A DNA stretch of 8,790 nt from an uncultured Haloferula sp. Its GTDB lineage: Bacteria > Verrucomicrobiota > Verrucomicrobiae > Verrucomicrobiales > Akkermansiaceae. The position numbers and the translations under genes were made by a program. Below, in pieces: positions 1 to 5,711 of the stretch. Where the stretch lies: positions 1-8,790 of the forward strand of contig CAMLOZ010000111.1 in assembly GCA_946481625.1 (NCBI GenBank). The letters run 5' to 3'. Numbering within the stretch: the first letter of the stretch is position 1; the number at the start of each line of letters is the position of its first letter. The notes beneath the pieces are model-generated. The model saw nothing but the letters and a program-made list of their open reading frames with translations, had not been told where the DNA came from and searched no databases.

Positions 1-272
1 AGGAAATCATCCACGTCCTCGAAGGCCGGGCCGAACAATGGGTCGGCGATGAATACCGGATCCTCGGCCCGGGCGAAATCGCCCACCTTCCCGCGGGCGT
101 GATCCACGCCACATTCAATCCTTTCGAGGAAACCCTCGTCTTCCACGCCATCCTTTCCCCCGCGCTGCTGCCGTCCCCGCAAGACCGGGACGAGGACCCG
201 AAGGACGTCTCCGCCGAAGAGCCGTGGAAGTCGATCCGGAAGGGCATGACGCCCTGCCGGATGCTGGGCTAA
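1..272 (+). CDS. Cupin-domain protein, 3' fragment
   Basis: This is the C-terminal 89 residues of a protein whose start lies left of the window. The reading frame begins at base 3 and ends at TAA (270-272). The visible part has the second half of a small cupin beta-barrel: VLEGRAEQWVGDE, then LGPGEIAHLPAGVIHA. The pattern G-E-x-x-x-L-P-A-G-x-x-H is the typical second cupin motif, whose His normally helps to bind a metal. After the barrel comes a charged tail (PQDRDEDPKD...) ending KGMTPCRMLG. Cupins of this size range from sugar isomerases and dioxygenases to regulatory sensor domains, and the substrate cannot be told from this piece. The gene converges on hom with a 6-bp gap between stop codons and no obvious terminator hairpin. 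The domain call is fairly secure; the function is unknown. Confidence 0.8.
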   Translation, partial: EIIHVLEGRAEQWVGDEYRILGPGEIAHLPAGVIHATFNPFEETLVFHAILSPALLPSPQDRDEDPKDVSAEEPWKSIRKGMTPCRMLG

Positions 273-278
273 CGTCGC

Positions 279-1604
279 TCAGAGCTTCTCGATCCGGAAT
301 ACCACCGGCTTGCTGTTGATGCAGTCGAGCGCCTCGATCTTGTCGAGCGTTTCCTGCAAGCGTCCGAAGCGGCAGGTGTGAAGGAGGAAGACCATGTCGA
401 GGAACTCGGCGTCCGGTTGATCCGGCTTCACGGGAGAATGAGTGCCGGAAATGCCGATCCCGGCATCCGCAAGCACCCGCGCCACCTCGGCGATCACGCC
501 GGGGCGGTCGGTCACGTCGAAGCGGACGTAGTAGGCCGTTTCCGTGTCCTCCACCGGCAGGAGCACGCCGCTCTCGCGATACGGCAGGAAACCTCGGTGC
601 CCCGTCGGTTGACGAAGCGAGCGCGCTGCTTCCACAAGATCGGCCACCACCGAGGACGCCGTGGGGTCCTGACCCGCACCGCGACCATAGAAGAGGGATT
701 CGCCCGCGGCATCTCCGTGGACCGCGACGGCATTGAAGACCCCGTGCACGCTGGCGAGGATGTGGGTCTTCGCGATGAAGGACGGTTGGACACGCAGTTC
801 CACCGAGCCATCCGGGTGCTCCCGCACCACTGCAAGCAGCTTCACCACGTAGCCGAGCCGGGTGGCGAACTCAATGTCGATCGGCCGCACCTGCTCGATT
901 CCCGCAACGTGGACCTTCGCCGGGTCGATCGGGAAACCATAGGCCAGCGAGGCAAGCAGGATCGCCTTGTGGGCGGCGTCCCAACCGTTCACATCGAGCG
1001 CCGGGTCCGCTTCCGCGTAGCCGAGCGCCTGGGCCTCGGCGAGAGCCGCGGAGAATTCCAGGCCCGCCGTCGTCATCCGCTCCAAGATGTAGTTGGAAGT
1101 CCCGTTGATGATCCCGGTGATCGAGTGGATGCGGTTCCCGATGAAGGATTCCTGCACCGTCTTGATGATCGGGATGCCGCCGGCGACCGCGGCCTCGAAA
1201 TGAATCGGCGCGTCGTGCTGCTTGGAGAGCGAGAACAGTTCCACCCCGCGCTCGGCAAGAAGCGCCTTGTTTCCCGTGACCACCGGCTTTCCGGCCTTTA
1301 ACGCCGTAGCGACGATCTCGAAGGCATCCGTCGTGCCGCCGATGAGTTCGACAACGATATCCACCGCGGGATCCCCCACCAGTTCCCGCCACGAGGTGGT
1401 CAGCTTCTCCGCCGGGAGATTCACCGGCCGGACCTTGGCGGGATCACGCACCAGCACCTTGGCCACTTCCAGATTCACCACGCCGCCGGTGCGGTCGCAG
1501 ATGAGGCTGGCGTTGCGTTCGAGGGCCAGGACCACGCCGGAGCCGACGGTGCCGAGACCGGCGAGACCGATACCAAGGGAGCTGCAATTCACGGGCCCGA
1601 CCAT
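279..1604 (-). CDS. hom: Homoserine dehydrogenase
   Basis: This cytoplasmic enzyme reduces aspartate semialdehyde to homoserine with NAD(P)H, the branch step towards threonine and methionine. From the ATG at 1604 the protein has 441 residues, close to the usual length of single-function bacterial enzymes (about 430). The Rossmann motif GLGTVGSG is at residues 16-23. The family signature IHSITGIINGTSNYIL lies at about 159-174. Catalytic residues are in place in GYAEADP and NGWDAAHK (Glu198, Asp209, Lys213; they align with yeast Glu208, Asp219 and Lys223). A C-terminal ACT domain (about 359-441, beginning YYVRFDVTDRPGV) suggests feedback control by an amino acid, probably threonine. No aspartokinase domain is fused. 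The start is uncertain: a TTG in the same frame at 1634 adds ten residues and lies 6 nt after the stop of the upstream gene, and a GTG lies at 1592. GGAG is 12 nt upstream of the ATG, and the ATG sits in a GC-rich hairpin loop. Confidence 0.95.
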   Translation of the reverse strand: MVGPVNCSSLGIGLAGLGTVGSGVVLALERNASLICDRTGGVVNLEVAKVLVRDPAKVRPVNLPAEKLTTSWRELVGDPAVDIVVELIGGTTDAFEIVATALKAGKPVVTGNKALLAERGVELFSLSKQHDAPIHFEAAVAGGIPIIKTVQESFIGNRIHSITGIINGTSNYILERMTTAGLEFSAALAEAQALGYAEADPALDVNGWDAAHKAILLASLAYGFPIDPAKVHVAGIEQVRPIDIEFATRLGYVVKLLAVVREHPDGSVELRVQPSFIAKTHILASVHGVFNAVAVHGDAAGESLFYGRGAGQDPTASSVVADLVEAARSLRQPTGHRGFLPYRESGVLLPVEDTETAYYVRFDVTDRPGVIAEVARVLADAGIGISGTHSPVKPDQPDAEFLDMVFLLHTCRFGRLQETLDKIEALDCINSKPVVFRIEKL

Positions 1605-1614
1605 CGGTCGGCCC
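1593..1614 (-). promoter_or_regulatory. Hairpin enclosing the hom ATG
   Basis: Read on the minus strand, GGGCCGACC (1614-1606) and GGTCGGGCCC (1602-1593) form a nine-pair stem with one bulged G and a three-base loop (GAT). The A and T of the ATG at 1604-1602 are in the loop and its G is the first paired base. Such a GC-rich stem would be expected to hinder initiation at this codon unless it is opened, for example by ribosomes arriving from the upstream gene or starting at the TTG at 1634. No run of T follows, so it is not a standard intrinsic terminator. The pairing is visible in the sequence; a regulatory role is inference. Confidence 0.4.
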
Positions 1615-1640
1615 GGCTCCGCGGAAAAGCGCAAAGCGGG

Positions 1641-1883
1641 TCAGGCTCCCTCGGATTTCTCCGCTGCCAGCCAGTCGCCGACATGGTCGCCGTAGATTCC
1701 CTGTTCCTCGCGGCTCTTGTAGTTGAGGTAGGCGGCTTTCGCGACGTCCTTGGGCGGCGCGTCGGCCGCTTGGGCCTCGCTCTTGGCAGCCGTTTTTTTG
1801 GCAGCCTTCTTCGCGGCCTTTTTAGCGGGGGCCTCGGAAGCGGCCTTCTTGGCCGCTTTTTTCGCAGCTTTTTTGGCAGGCAT
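1641..1883 (-). CDS. Lys/Ala-rich histone-H1-like tail with DUF2934-like domain
   Basis: This is a small basic protein of 80 residues. Residues 1-35 are almost only Lys, Ala and Pro, like the tails of histone H1 and bacterial H1-like proteins (AlgP, Hc1). The 12-residue block PAKKAAKKAAKK occurs twice, at 2-13 and 19-30. After an Ala/Asp/Pro linker (36-44), residues 45-76 (AAYLNYKSREEQGIYGDHVGDWLAAEKS) resemble DUF2934: an aromatic-rich helix followed by Gly and D-W-L-x-A-E. The likely role is binding DNA or another polyanion, but the function is unknown. The ATG at 1883 was chosen because the family-like sequence starts there; the frame stays open to 2018, but that extension has ordinary intergenic composition. 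No strong Shine-Dalgarno sequence precedes the ATG. The stop (1643-1641) is 37 nt from the hom ATG, or 6 nt from a possible hom TTG start, so the two may be co-transcribed. Confidence 0.8.
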   Translation of the reverse strand: MPAKKAAKKAAKKAASEAPAKKAAKKAAKKTAAKSEAQAADAPPKDVAKAAYLNYKSREEQGIYGDHVGDWLAAEKSEGA

Positions 1884-1886
1884 GAC

Positions 1887-1913
1887 ACCATAGTCCAGCA
1901 CACCCGGTGCCAA
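1887..1913 (-). promoter_or_regulatory. Possible promoter for the DUF2934-like gene
   Basis: On the minus strand, TTGGCA (1913-1908) and TATGGT (1892-1887) are separated by 15 bp. They match the sigma-70 -35 box at five of six and the -10 box at four of six positions. The spacing is shorter than the ideal 17 bp. The -10 box ends only three bases before the ATG, so a transcript made from it would have almost no leader. The site is weak and is suggested by position only. Confidence 0.25.
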
Positions 1914-1941
1914 GCGGCAAGGGTGTTCCGCAAGCGGGTGA

Positions 1942-1969
1942 TTGTCAGGGGGGATCTCCCGCGTATAGT
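1942..1969 (+). promoter_or_regulatory. Sigma-70-like promoter for the OmpA-domain gene
   Basis: TTGTCA (1942-1947) and TATAGT (1964-1969) are separated by 16 bp. Each matches the sigma-70 consensus (TTGACA, TATAAT) at five of six positions, which is good for a region this rich in GC. Transcription would be expected to start about seven bases after the -10 box, at about 1976, which is exactly the GTG proposed as the start codon of the next gene. The boxes lie in the 92-bp space between two divergent genes. Confidence 0.5.
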
Positions 1970-1975
1970 CCGCCC

Positions 1976-3289
1976 GTGGAGAATGGCTACGGCTGGCGCG
2001 CCTCGCGCGAGACGACACCGCTGCGACTTCCCGGCCCGGACAACATGGGCTGGTGGGTTGCCGTGGCGTTTTTCGTCGCCGTGATCCTCCACGTCGCAGC
2101 GTTTTTCGCCCTCGGGCACATCAAGATTTCGCAGGGAATCCTCCCGGCTGAAGAAATCGTCACCGAGCACGTCAATCTGGAACCGGTCGAGGTGCTTCCT
2201 CCCGACCAGGATCTGGCAGTGCCGGAAGAGGTCGTCGAACCCCCGCCGCCCGCAGCGAACCTGCTCGAGGAAATCGACATGCTCGCGAAGCTGCCGGAGG
2301 ATACCGAGATGGACATCCAGCCGGACCTAGCCGAGCCGGAATTCGCGGTGCGTCTCGAGAACCCCGCCATGGAGGGCGACCCTGAAGGCTTGGTTGTGGA
2401 CCCCGCCGCAGGGATCGACCTGGATACCTCGCTTCCCGAACTCGGCCGCACGGATGACACGCTGCCGCTCGCCGCGGAGTCCCAGGTGATCGTCGATCCC
2501 GGTGCCAGCGTGGCGGACGATTCGAACCTCGACCGTTTCGCGGAAGACCTCCTCAAGAAAGGCGCGGGGGGTCTCGTCCAAGCGGGCAGTCTCGACGGGG
2601 TCGTGACCCTCGACGACATGGCCGGCCTTTCCCCCGATGTCCTGATCGGCAAGAAGACAATGCTCCCCAGCGACCTGCTCTTTGAATACGATAGCGCCGA
2701 ACTCCGCGAAAGCGCCCGGGTGGGCATGATGAAATTGGCGCTGATCATCGACCGGAATCCCAACCTCTACTGCTGGATCGAAGGCTATTCCGACCTCTAC
2801 GGCACCCAAGCCTACAATCTCGACCTTTCCCGGCGCCGTGCCAACGCCGTGCGTGAGTACCTGGTGAATACCCTCCGTCTGGACGGAACCAAGATCATGC
2901 CGCGCGGCTATGGCATGGCGAAGCCGCTGGTCCCCTCGGGAACGGTGGAGGAGCAAGCCCCGAACCGCCGCGTGGAAATCCGCATGCGCCGGACGCCTCC
3001 TCCCGCCCAAGTGACGGCCCAGGCCAAACCGCCCGTGCAACCGGCCCCGGCACCCGCGCAGAATCCCGTGCTGGTGAAGCCCATGCGAGCGCTTCCGGTG
3101 GAAGAGGAAGCCCCGGCTCCGGAGCGTGCACCCAAGGCGCGCATGATCGAAGAGACTCCGGCTCCTGCGCCGGAACCCCCGCCGCGGGCCAAACCCGTCG
3201 AAGAAGATCCCCCGAAAGCCGAGCCCGTGGAAGAAAGCCCTCCGCGGGCCGCCGAAGTGAAGCCTCTCCGGGCCGAACCGGTGGAATGA
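1976..3289 (+). CDS. Inner-membrane-anchored OmpA-family protein with Pro/Glu/Arg tail
   Basis: This envelope protein of 437 residues probably links the inner membrane to peptidoglycan. There is a short cytoplasmic N-terminus, then one hydrophobic segment at about 26-47 (WWVAVAFFVAVILHVAAFFAL) with no signal-peptidase site. A long acidic, proline-containing linker follows (about 50-230), as in TonB-like proteins. The OmpA C-terminal domain is at about 232-339. It has the diaminopimelate-binding pattern: Asp273 in YSDLYGT, and NLDLSRRRANAV at 281-292 with Arg288. The last 98 residues are a Pro/Ala/Glu/Arg tail with loose PVEE-type repeats. The GTG at 1976 was chosen because G/C at third positions is 19 of 23 codons between 1976 and 2044 but 12 of 23 in the open frame upstream (GTG at 1907). 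The ATG at 2045 is an alternative that starts just before the membrane segment. There is no Shine-Dalgarno sequence at usable spacing, so translation may be leaderless. The HAD gene follows after 49 bp. Confidence 0.85.
   Translation: MENGYGWRASRETTPLRLPGPDNMGWWVAVAFFVAVILHVAAFFALGHIKISQGILPAEEIVTEHVNLEPVEVLPPDQDLAVPEEVVEPPPPAANLLEEIDMLAKLPEDTEMDIQPDLAEPEFAVRLENPAMEGDPEGLVVDPAAGIDLDTSLPELGRTDDTLPLAAESQVIVDPGASVADDSNLDRFAEDLLKKGAGGLVQAGSLDGVVTLDDMAGLSPDVLIGKKTMLPSDLLFEYDSAELRESARVGMMKLALIIDRNPNLYCWIEGYSDLYGTQAYNLDLSRRRANAVREYLVNTLRLDGTKIMPRGYGMAKPLVPSGTVEEQAPNRRVEIRMRRTPPPAQVTAQAKPPVQPAPAPAQNPVLVKPMRALPVEEEAPAPERAPKARMIEETPAPAPEPPPRAKPVEEDPPKAEPVEESPPRAAEVKPLRAEPVE
3076..3286 (+). repeat. Degenerate PVEE-type repeats in the OmpA protein tail
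   Basis: The tail of the OmpA-domain protein is built from loose repeats of the form (K/R)-A-(K/E/L)-P-V-E-E: RALPVEEEAP, RAKPVEEDPP, KAEPVEESPP, and a final RAEPVE at the stop codon. KPMRALPVE near the start of the stretch is echoed by KPLRAEPVE at its end. The stretch is rich in Pro, Glu, Arg and Lys with no hydrophobic runs, so it is probably disordered and of mixed charge. The repeats are visible at protein level only; the DNA copies differ. Confidence 0.6.
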
Positions 3290-3304
3290 TCCGGACGACC
3301 ACCC

Positions 3305-3332
3305 TTGACCCCGCCGGTGAGGCGGTTATCCC
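3305..3332 (+). promoter_or_regulatory. Weak promoter-like pair with a small hairpin between the boxes
   Basis: TTGACC (3305-3310, five of six) is followed after 16 bp by TATCCC (3327-3332, three of six). The expected transcription start would fall at the GTG start codon of the HAD gene (3339). The spacer holds a five-pair inverted repeat, CCGCC (3311-3315) and GGCGG (3321-3325), with loop GGTGA. There is no T-run, so it is a poor terminator for the OmpA gene. The HAD gene may simply be read through from upstream. Confidence 0.2.
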
Positions 3333-3338
3333 GGGGAC

Positions 3339-4142
3339 GTGAAGCCGCTCGATCCGCCAGCCAAGCCCGGAGCCATTCTCTCCTTCGACTTCGACGGCAC
3401 GCTTCACCATCCGGCCGATGATCCACCGGTCAGCCTGCGTCTGTTCCAGACCCTCGAGCGGCTCCGGCGCGAACACGGCGCGCTTTGGGGAATCAATACC
3501 GGAAGATCCATCGGCCATGTCGTCGAAGGGTTGGTGGACGGCCGTTTTCCCTTCGCTCCCGACTGGGTTGTGGCGCGGGAACGCGAGATCTGGTTGCCGA
3601 ACGACAAGGGCCGCTGGACTTCCCACGAGCCCTACAACAAGCAGTGCGAGAGCGGGCTCCACCACTTTTTCAAGGAGGTCCGCGGCACCCTCGATGTGAT
3701 CCGCCACGAGGTGGAGGAACACACGGGTGCCACCTGGATCGAACAGCCGGGAGATCCCGCGGGGCTCGTTGCCCGCACCGAAGAAGAAATGGCGTGGATC
3801 ATGGAGCGCGTCGTGGCGCTGACGGCAGGCGATCCCAATCTGGGCTGGCAGCGCAACTCGATCTGGCTGCGCTTTGGTCACAAAAATTACCAGAAAGGTA
3901 GTAGCTTGGCGGAAGTGGCACGACATTTCGGCCTCGGCCCCGCGCAAACCTTCGCCATCGGCGACAGCCACAATGACTTCGAGATGCTGAGCCCCGGAGT
4001 CTCCGCCATGTTCGCCTGTCCCGCGAACGCCGTGCCGGAGATTCGTGCCCATGTCAGCAACGGCGGCGGCCACGTCTGCCTCCTGACCCACAGCGAGGGC
4101 TGCGCGGAGGCGCTCGAGCACTTCTTCGGCACCGGCAGCTAA
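3339..4142 (+). CDS. HAD superfamily hydrolase, subclass IIB (Cof / sugar-phosphatase type)
   Basis: This is a probable cytoplasmic Mg-dependent phosphatase of 267 residues. HAD motif I is FDFDGT (nucleophile Asp17 and Asp19). Motif II is NTGRS with Thr54. Motif III is probably Lys186 in NYQKGSSL. Motif IV is GDSHND with Asp209 and Asp213. The large insert between motifs II and III (about 60-180) is the type-IIB cap found in Cof proteins, sucrose-phosphatase and mannosyl-phosphoglycerate phosphatase. The substrate is unknown, most likely a sugar phosphate or other small phosphate ester. The GTG at 3339 is the only reasonable start: an in-frame TGA lies at 3318, and no other start codon occurs before motif I. 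GGGGA lies only one base from the GTG, too close for a normal Shine-Dalgarno sequence. The gene follows the OmpA-domain gene on the same strand and converges on glpD with 12 bp between the stop codons. Confidence 0.88.
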   Translation: MKPLDPPAKPGAILSFDFDGTLHHPADDPPVSLRLFQTLERLRREHGALWGINTGRSIGHVVEGLVDGRFPFAPDWVVAREREIWLPNDKGRWTSHEPYNKQCESGLHHFFKEVRGTLDVIRHEVEEHTGATWIEQPGDPAGLVARTEEEMAWIMERVVALTAGDPNLGWQRNSIWLRFGHKNYQKGSSLAEVARHFGLGPAQTFAIGDSHNDFEMLSPGVSAMFACPANAVPEIRAHVSNGGGHVCLLTHSEGCAEALEHFFGTGS

Positions 4143-4165
4143 CGTCCGGCAAGATCAACCGGTGC
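4129..4165. terminator. Inverted repeat across the HAD-glpD convergent ends
   Basis: GCACCGG (4129-4135) and CCGGTGC (4159-4165) are perfect seven-base inverted copies with 23 bases between them. Each arm lies inside the end of one of the two convergent genes. It could act as a terminator in both directions, but the loop is long and there is no T-run on either side. The repeat is certain; the function is weakly supported. Confidence 0.25.
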
Positions 4166-5711
4166 TGGCCGGATCGCCGAAAACATAGCCGCGCGCCAAA
4201 GCCGTGAACTCGTTCGCCTGAGCCCATTCCCAGGACGCTCCCTTGCCCAATTCCGCCGCGAGGATACGCGCCACCGTCGTGGCCGCCGCGATCGAGGACC
4301 GGGCATCCAGGAGCAGGCAGCGGCTGCGTCTCGCGAGGACGTCTTCCACCGTGCGGGCCATCTCCATCCGGGCATGCCAGCGCACCTCCGCCACGCTCAA
4401 ATCCAAGGCCGGATGCACCCGCTGCGGCTCGCCAAGGCTGCGGATCGCCGCCGCATCCGCGCCGTACGGCCTGAGATTCGATTCGGGGATCTCCTCCGTC
4501 GTCGAACCATGGATCGGCAGCTCCCCGGTACGGCAGGGCCGGCTCCCCAAACCCGCCACTTCCTGAGCGCGATCGATCACATCCTCCGCCATCTTGCGGT
4601 AAGTCGTCCATTTGCCTCCGGTGATCGTGATCAAGCCGCTTTCACCGATCAGGATCGTGTGGTCCCGCGAGAGGCTCGCGGTCTTGGCTCCCTCCCCCGC
4701 TTTCACCAGCGGCCGCAGCCCGGCGAAGACGCTCAAGACGTCATCCGGGCCGGGATCGCGCGTCAGGTAGCGCGCCGCATGGATCATGATGAAGGCGATC
4801 TCTTCCGGCAGCGCCCGCGGCTCGAGCGACTTCCCGCGCAGCGGCGTGTCCGTGGTGCCCACCACCACGCGGTCGTGCCACGGTACCGCAAAGAGTACCC
4901 GGCCGTCGGCGGTCTTCGGAATCATGATCGCAGCGTCTCCCGGCAGGAACTCCTTCGGTAACACAAGGTGCACCCCTTGGCTGACCGCCACGATCTCCGC
5001 GGCCTCCGGTTCGTCACGTCGTCGCAGTTCATCGACAAAGATCCCCGTCGCATTGATCACGCAACGGGCGCGGATCGTGAATTGCCGGCCGCTTTCGACA
5101 TCCCTGGCTTCGATCCCGCGGACCTTTCCCTCTTCCTTCAGCAGGCCGGTGCACTTCACATGGTTGGCCAGCTTGGCCCCCTGCTCCGCCGCGGTCATCG
5201 CCAGATGGATCGCTAGACGCGCGTCGTCGAATTGCCCGTCGTGGTAGATCACCCCGCCGGTCAGGCCCTCGGGCTCGATGGTCGGGATGCGTTCCAGCGT
5301 TTCCTCCCTGGACAGGCAATGGCTGGCACCGAACCCGAGTTTGCCGGCGAGTCCGTCATAGACCCTCATGCCGATCCCGTAAAACGGACCCTCCCACCAA
5401 TGATAGGTCGGGATCACGAAGGCAAGATCGTGCACCAGGTGCGGCGCGTTCTTCGCCATCCGCCCGCGCTCGTGCAGGGCATCCATGACCAGCGGGATGT
5501 TGCCCTGCTTCAGGTAGCGCACGCCGCCATGCACCAGCTTGGTGGAGCGCGAGGAGGTGCCCTTCGCAAAGTCCGACTGTTCGACCAAGGCCACGCGGTA
5601 TCCCCGCGAGGCCGCATCCACGGCCGCGCCCAACCCCGTCGCGCCGCCGCCCACGATGCAGACGTCGAAGTTCTCCGACTCCAGCGCGGCGAGGTGGTCA
5701 GAGCGTATCAT
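4155..5711 (-). CDS. glpD: FAD-dependent glycerol-3-phosphate dehydrogenase
   Basis: This enzyme oxidises sn-glycerol-3-phosphate to dihydroxyacetone phosphate and passes electrons to the respiratory quinone pool at the inner face of the membrane. From the ATG at 5711 it has 518 residues (E. coli GlpD 501). The FAD-binding N-terminus is [16 protein letters not shown] (GGGATG at 21-26). The family signature [17 protein letters not shown] is at 51-67. Further conserved blocks are [12 protein letters not shown] (about 219-230), VVVGTTDTP (282-290) and [10 protein letters not shown] (363-372). The last 120 residues form the helical C-terminal domain of the family. A GTG at 5741 would add ten residues ([10 protein letters not shown]), but typical GlpD proteins begin close to the FAD fold, so the ATG is preferred. 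The gene starts inside the end of glpK (14-nt overlap) with no clear Shine-Dalgarno sequence, so its translation is probably coupled to glpK. Confidence 0.95.
   Translation of the reverse strand: MIRSDHLAALESENFDVCIVGGGATGLGAAVDAASRGYRVALVEQSDFAKGTSSRSTKLVHGGVRYLKQGNIPLVMDALHERGRMAKNAPHLVHDLAFVIPTYHWWEGPFYGIGMRVYDGLAGKLGFGASHCLSREETLERIPTIEPEGLTGGVIYHDGQFDDARLAIHLAMTAAEQGAKLANHVKCTGLLKEEGKVRGIEARDVESGRQFTIRARCVINATGIFVDELRRRDEPEAAEIVAVSQGVHLVLPKEFLPGDAAIMIPKTADGRVLFAVPWHDRVVVGTTDTPLRGKSLEPRALPEEIAFIMIHAARYLTRDPGPDDVLSVFAGLRPLVKAGEGAKTASLSRDHTILIGESGLITITGGKWTTYRKMAEDVIDRAQEVAGLGSRPCRTGELPIHGSTTEEIPESNLRPYGADAAAIRSLGEPQRVHPALDLSVAEVRWHARMEMARTVEDVLARRSRCLLLDARSSIAAATTVARILAAELGKGASWEWAQANEFTALARGYVFGDPASTG

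Noticed and set aside
378..1301. Plus-strand open frame of 307 codons opposite hom
   Set aside because: It is rich in Arg, His and Asp with no motif, and is a shadow of the homoserine dehydrogenase frame.
1785..1880. T-rich tracts on the plus strand as a possible terminator or microsatellite
   Set aside because: They are the reverse complement of Lys codons (AAA/AAG) in the Lys/Ala tail, not an independent element.
1907..1975. Earlier GTG start (1907) for the OmpA-domain protein
   Set aside because: Third-position G/C is only 12 of 23 codons there, and the stretch contains the best promoter of the window.
1884..2018. N-terminal extension of the Lys-rich protein (45 residues)
   Set aside because: It crosses the promoter region of the divergent OmpA-domain gene, and its composition is unlike the rest of the protein. 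ATG 1883 is the natural start.
2895..4121. Minus-strand open frame of 408 codons spanning the end of the OmpA-domain gene and the HAD gene
   Set aside because: It is antisense to two well-supported genes, and its translation has low-complexity Arg/Pro/Ala character with no recognisable domain.
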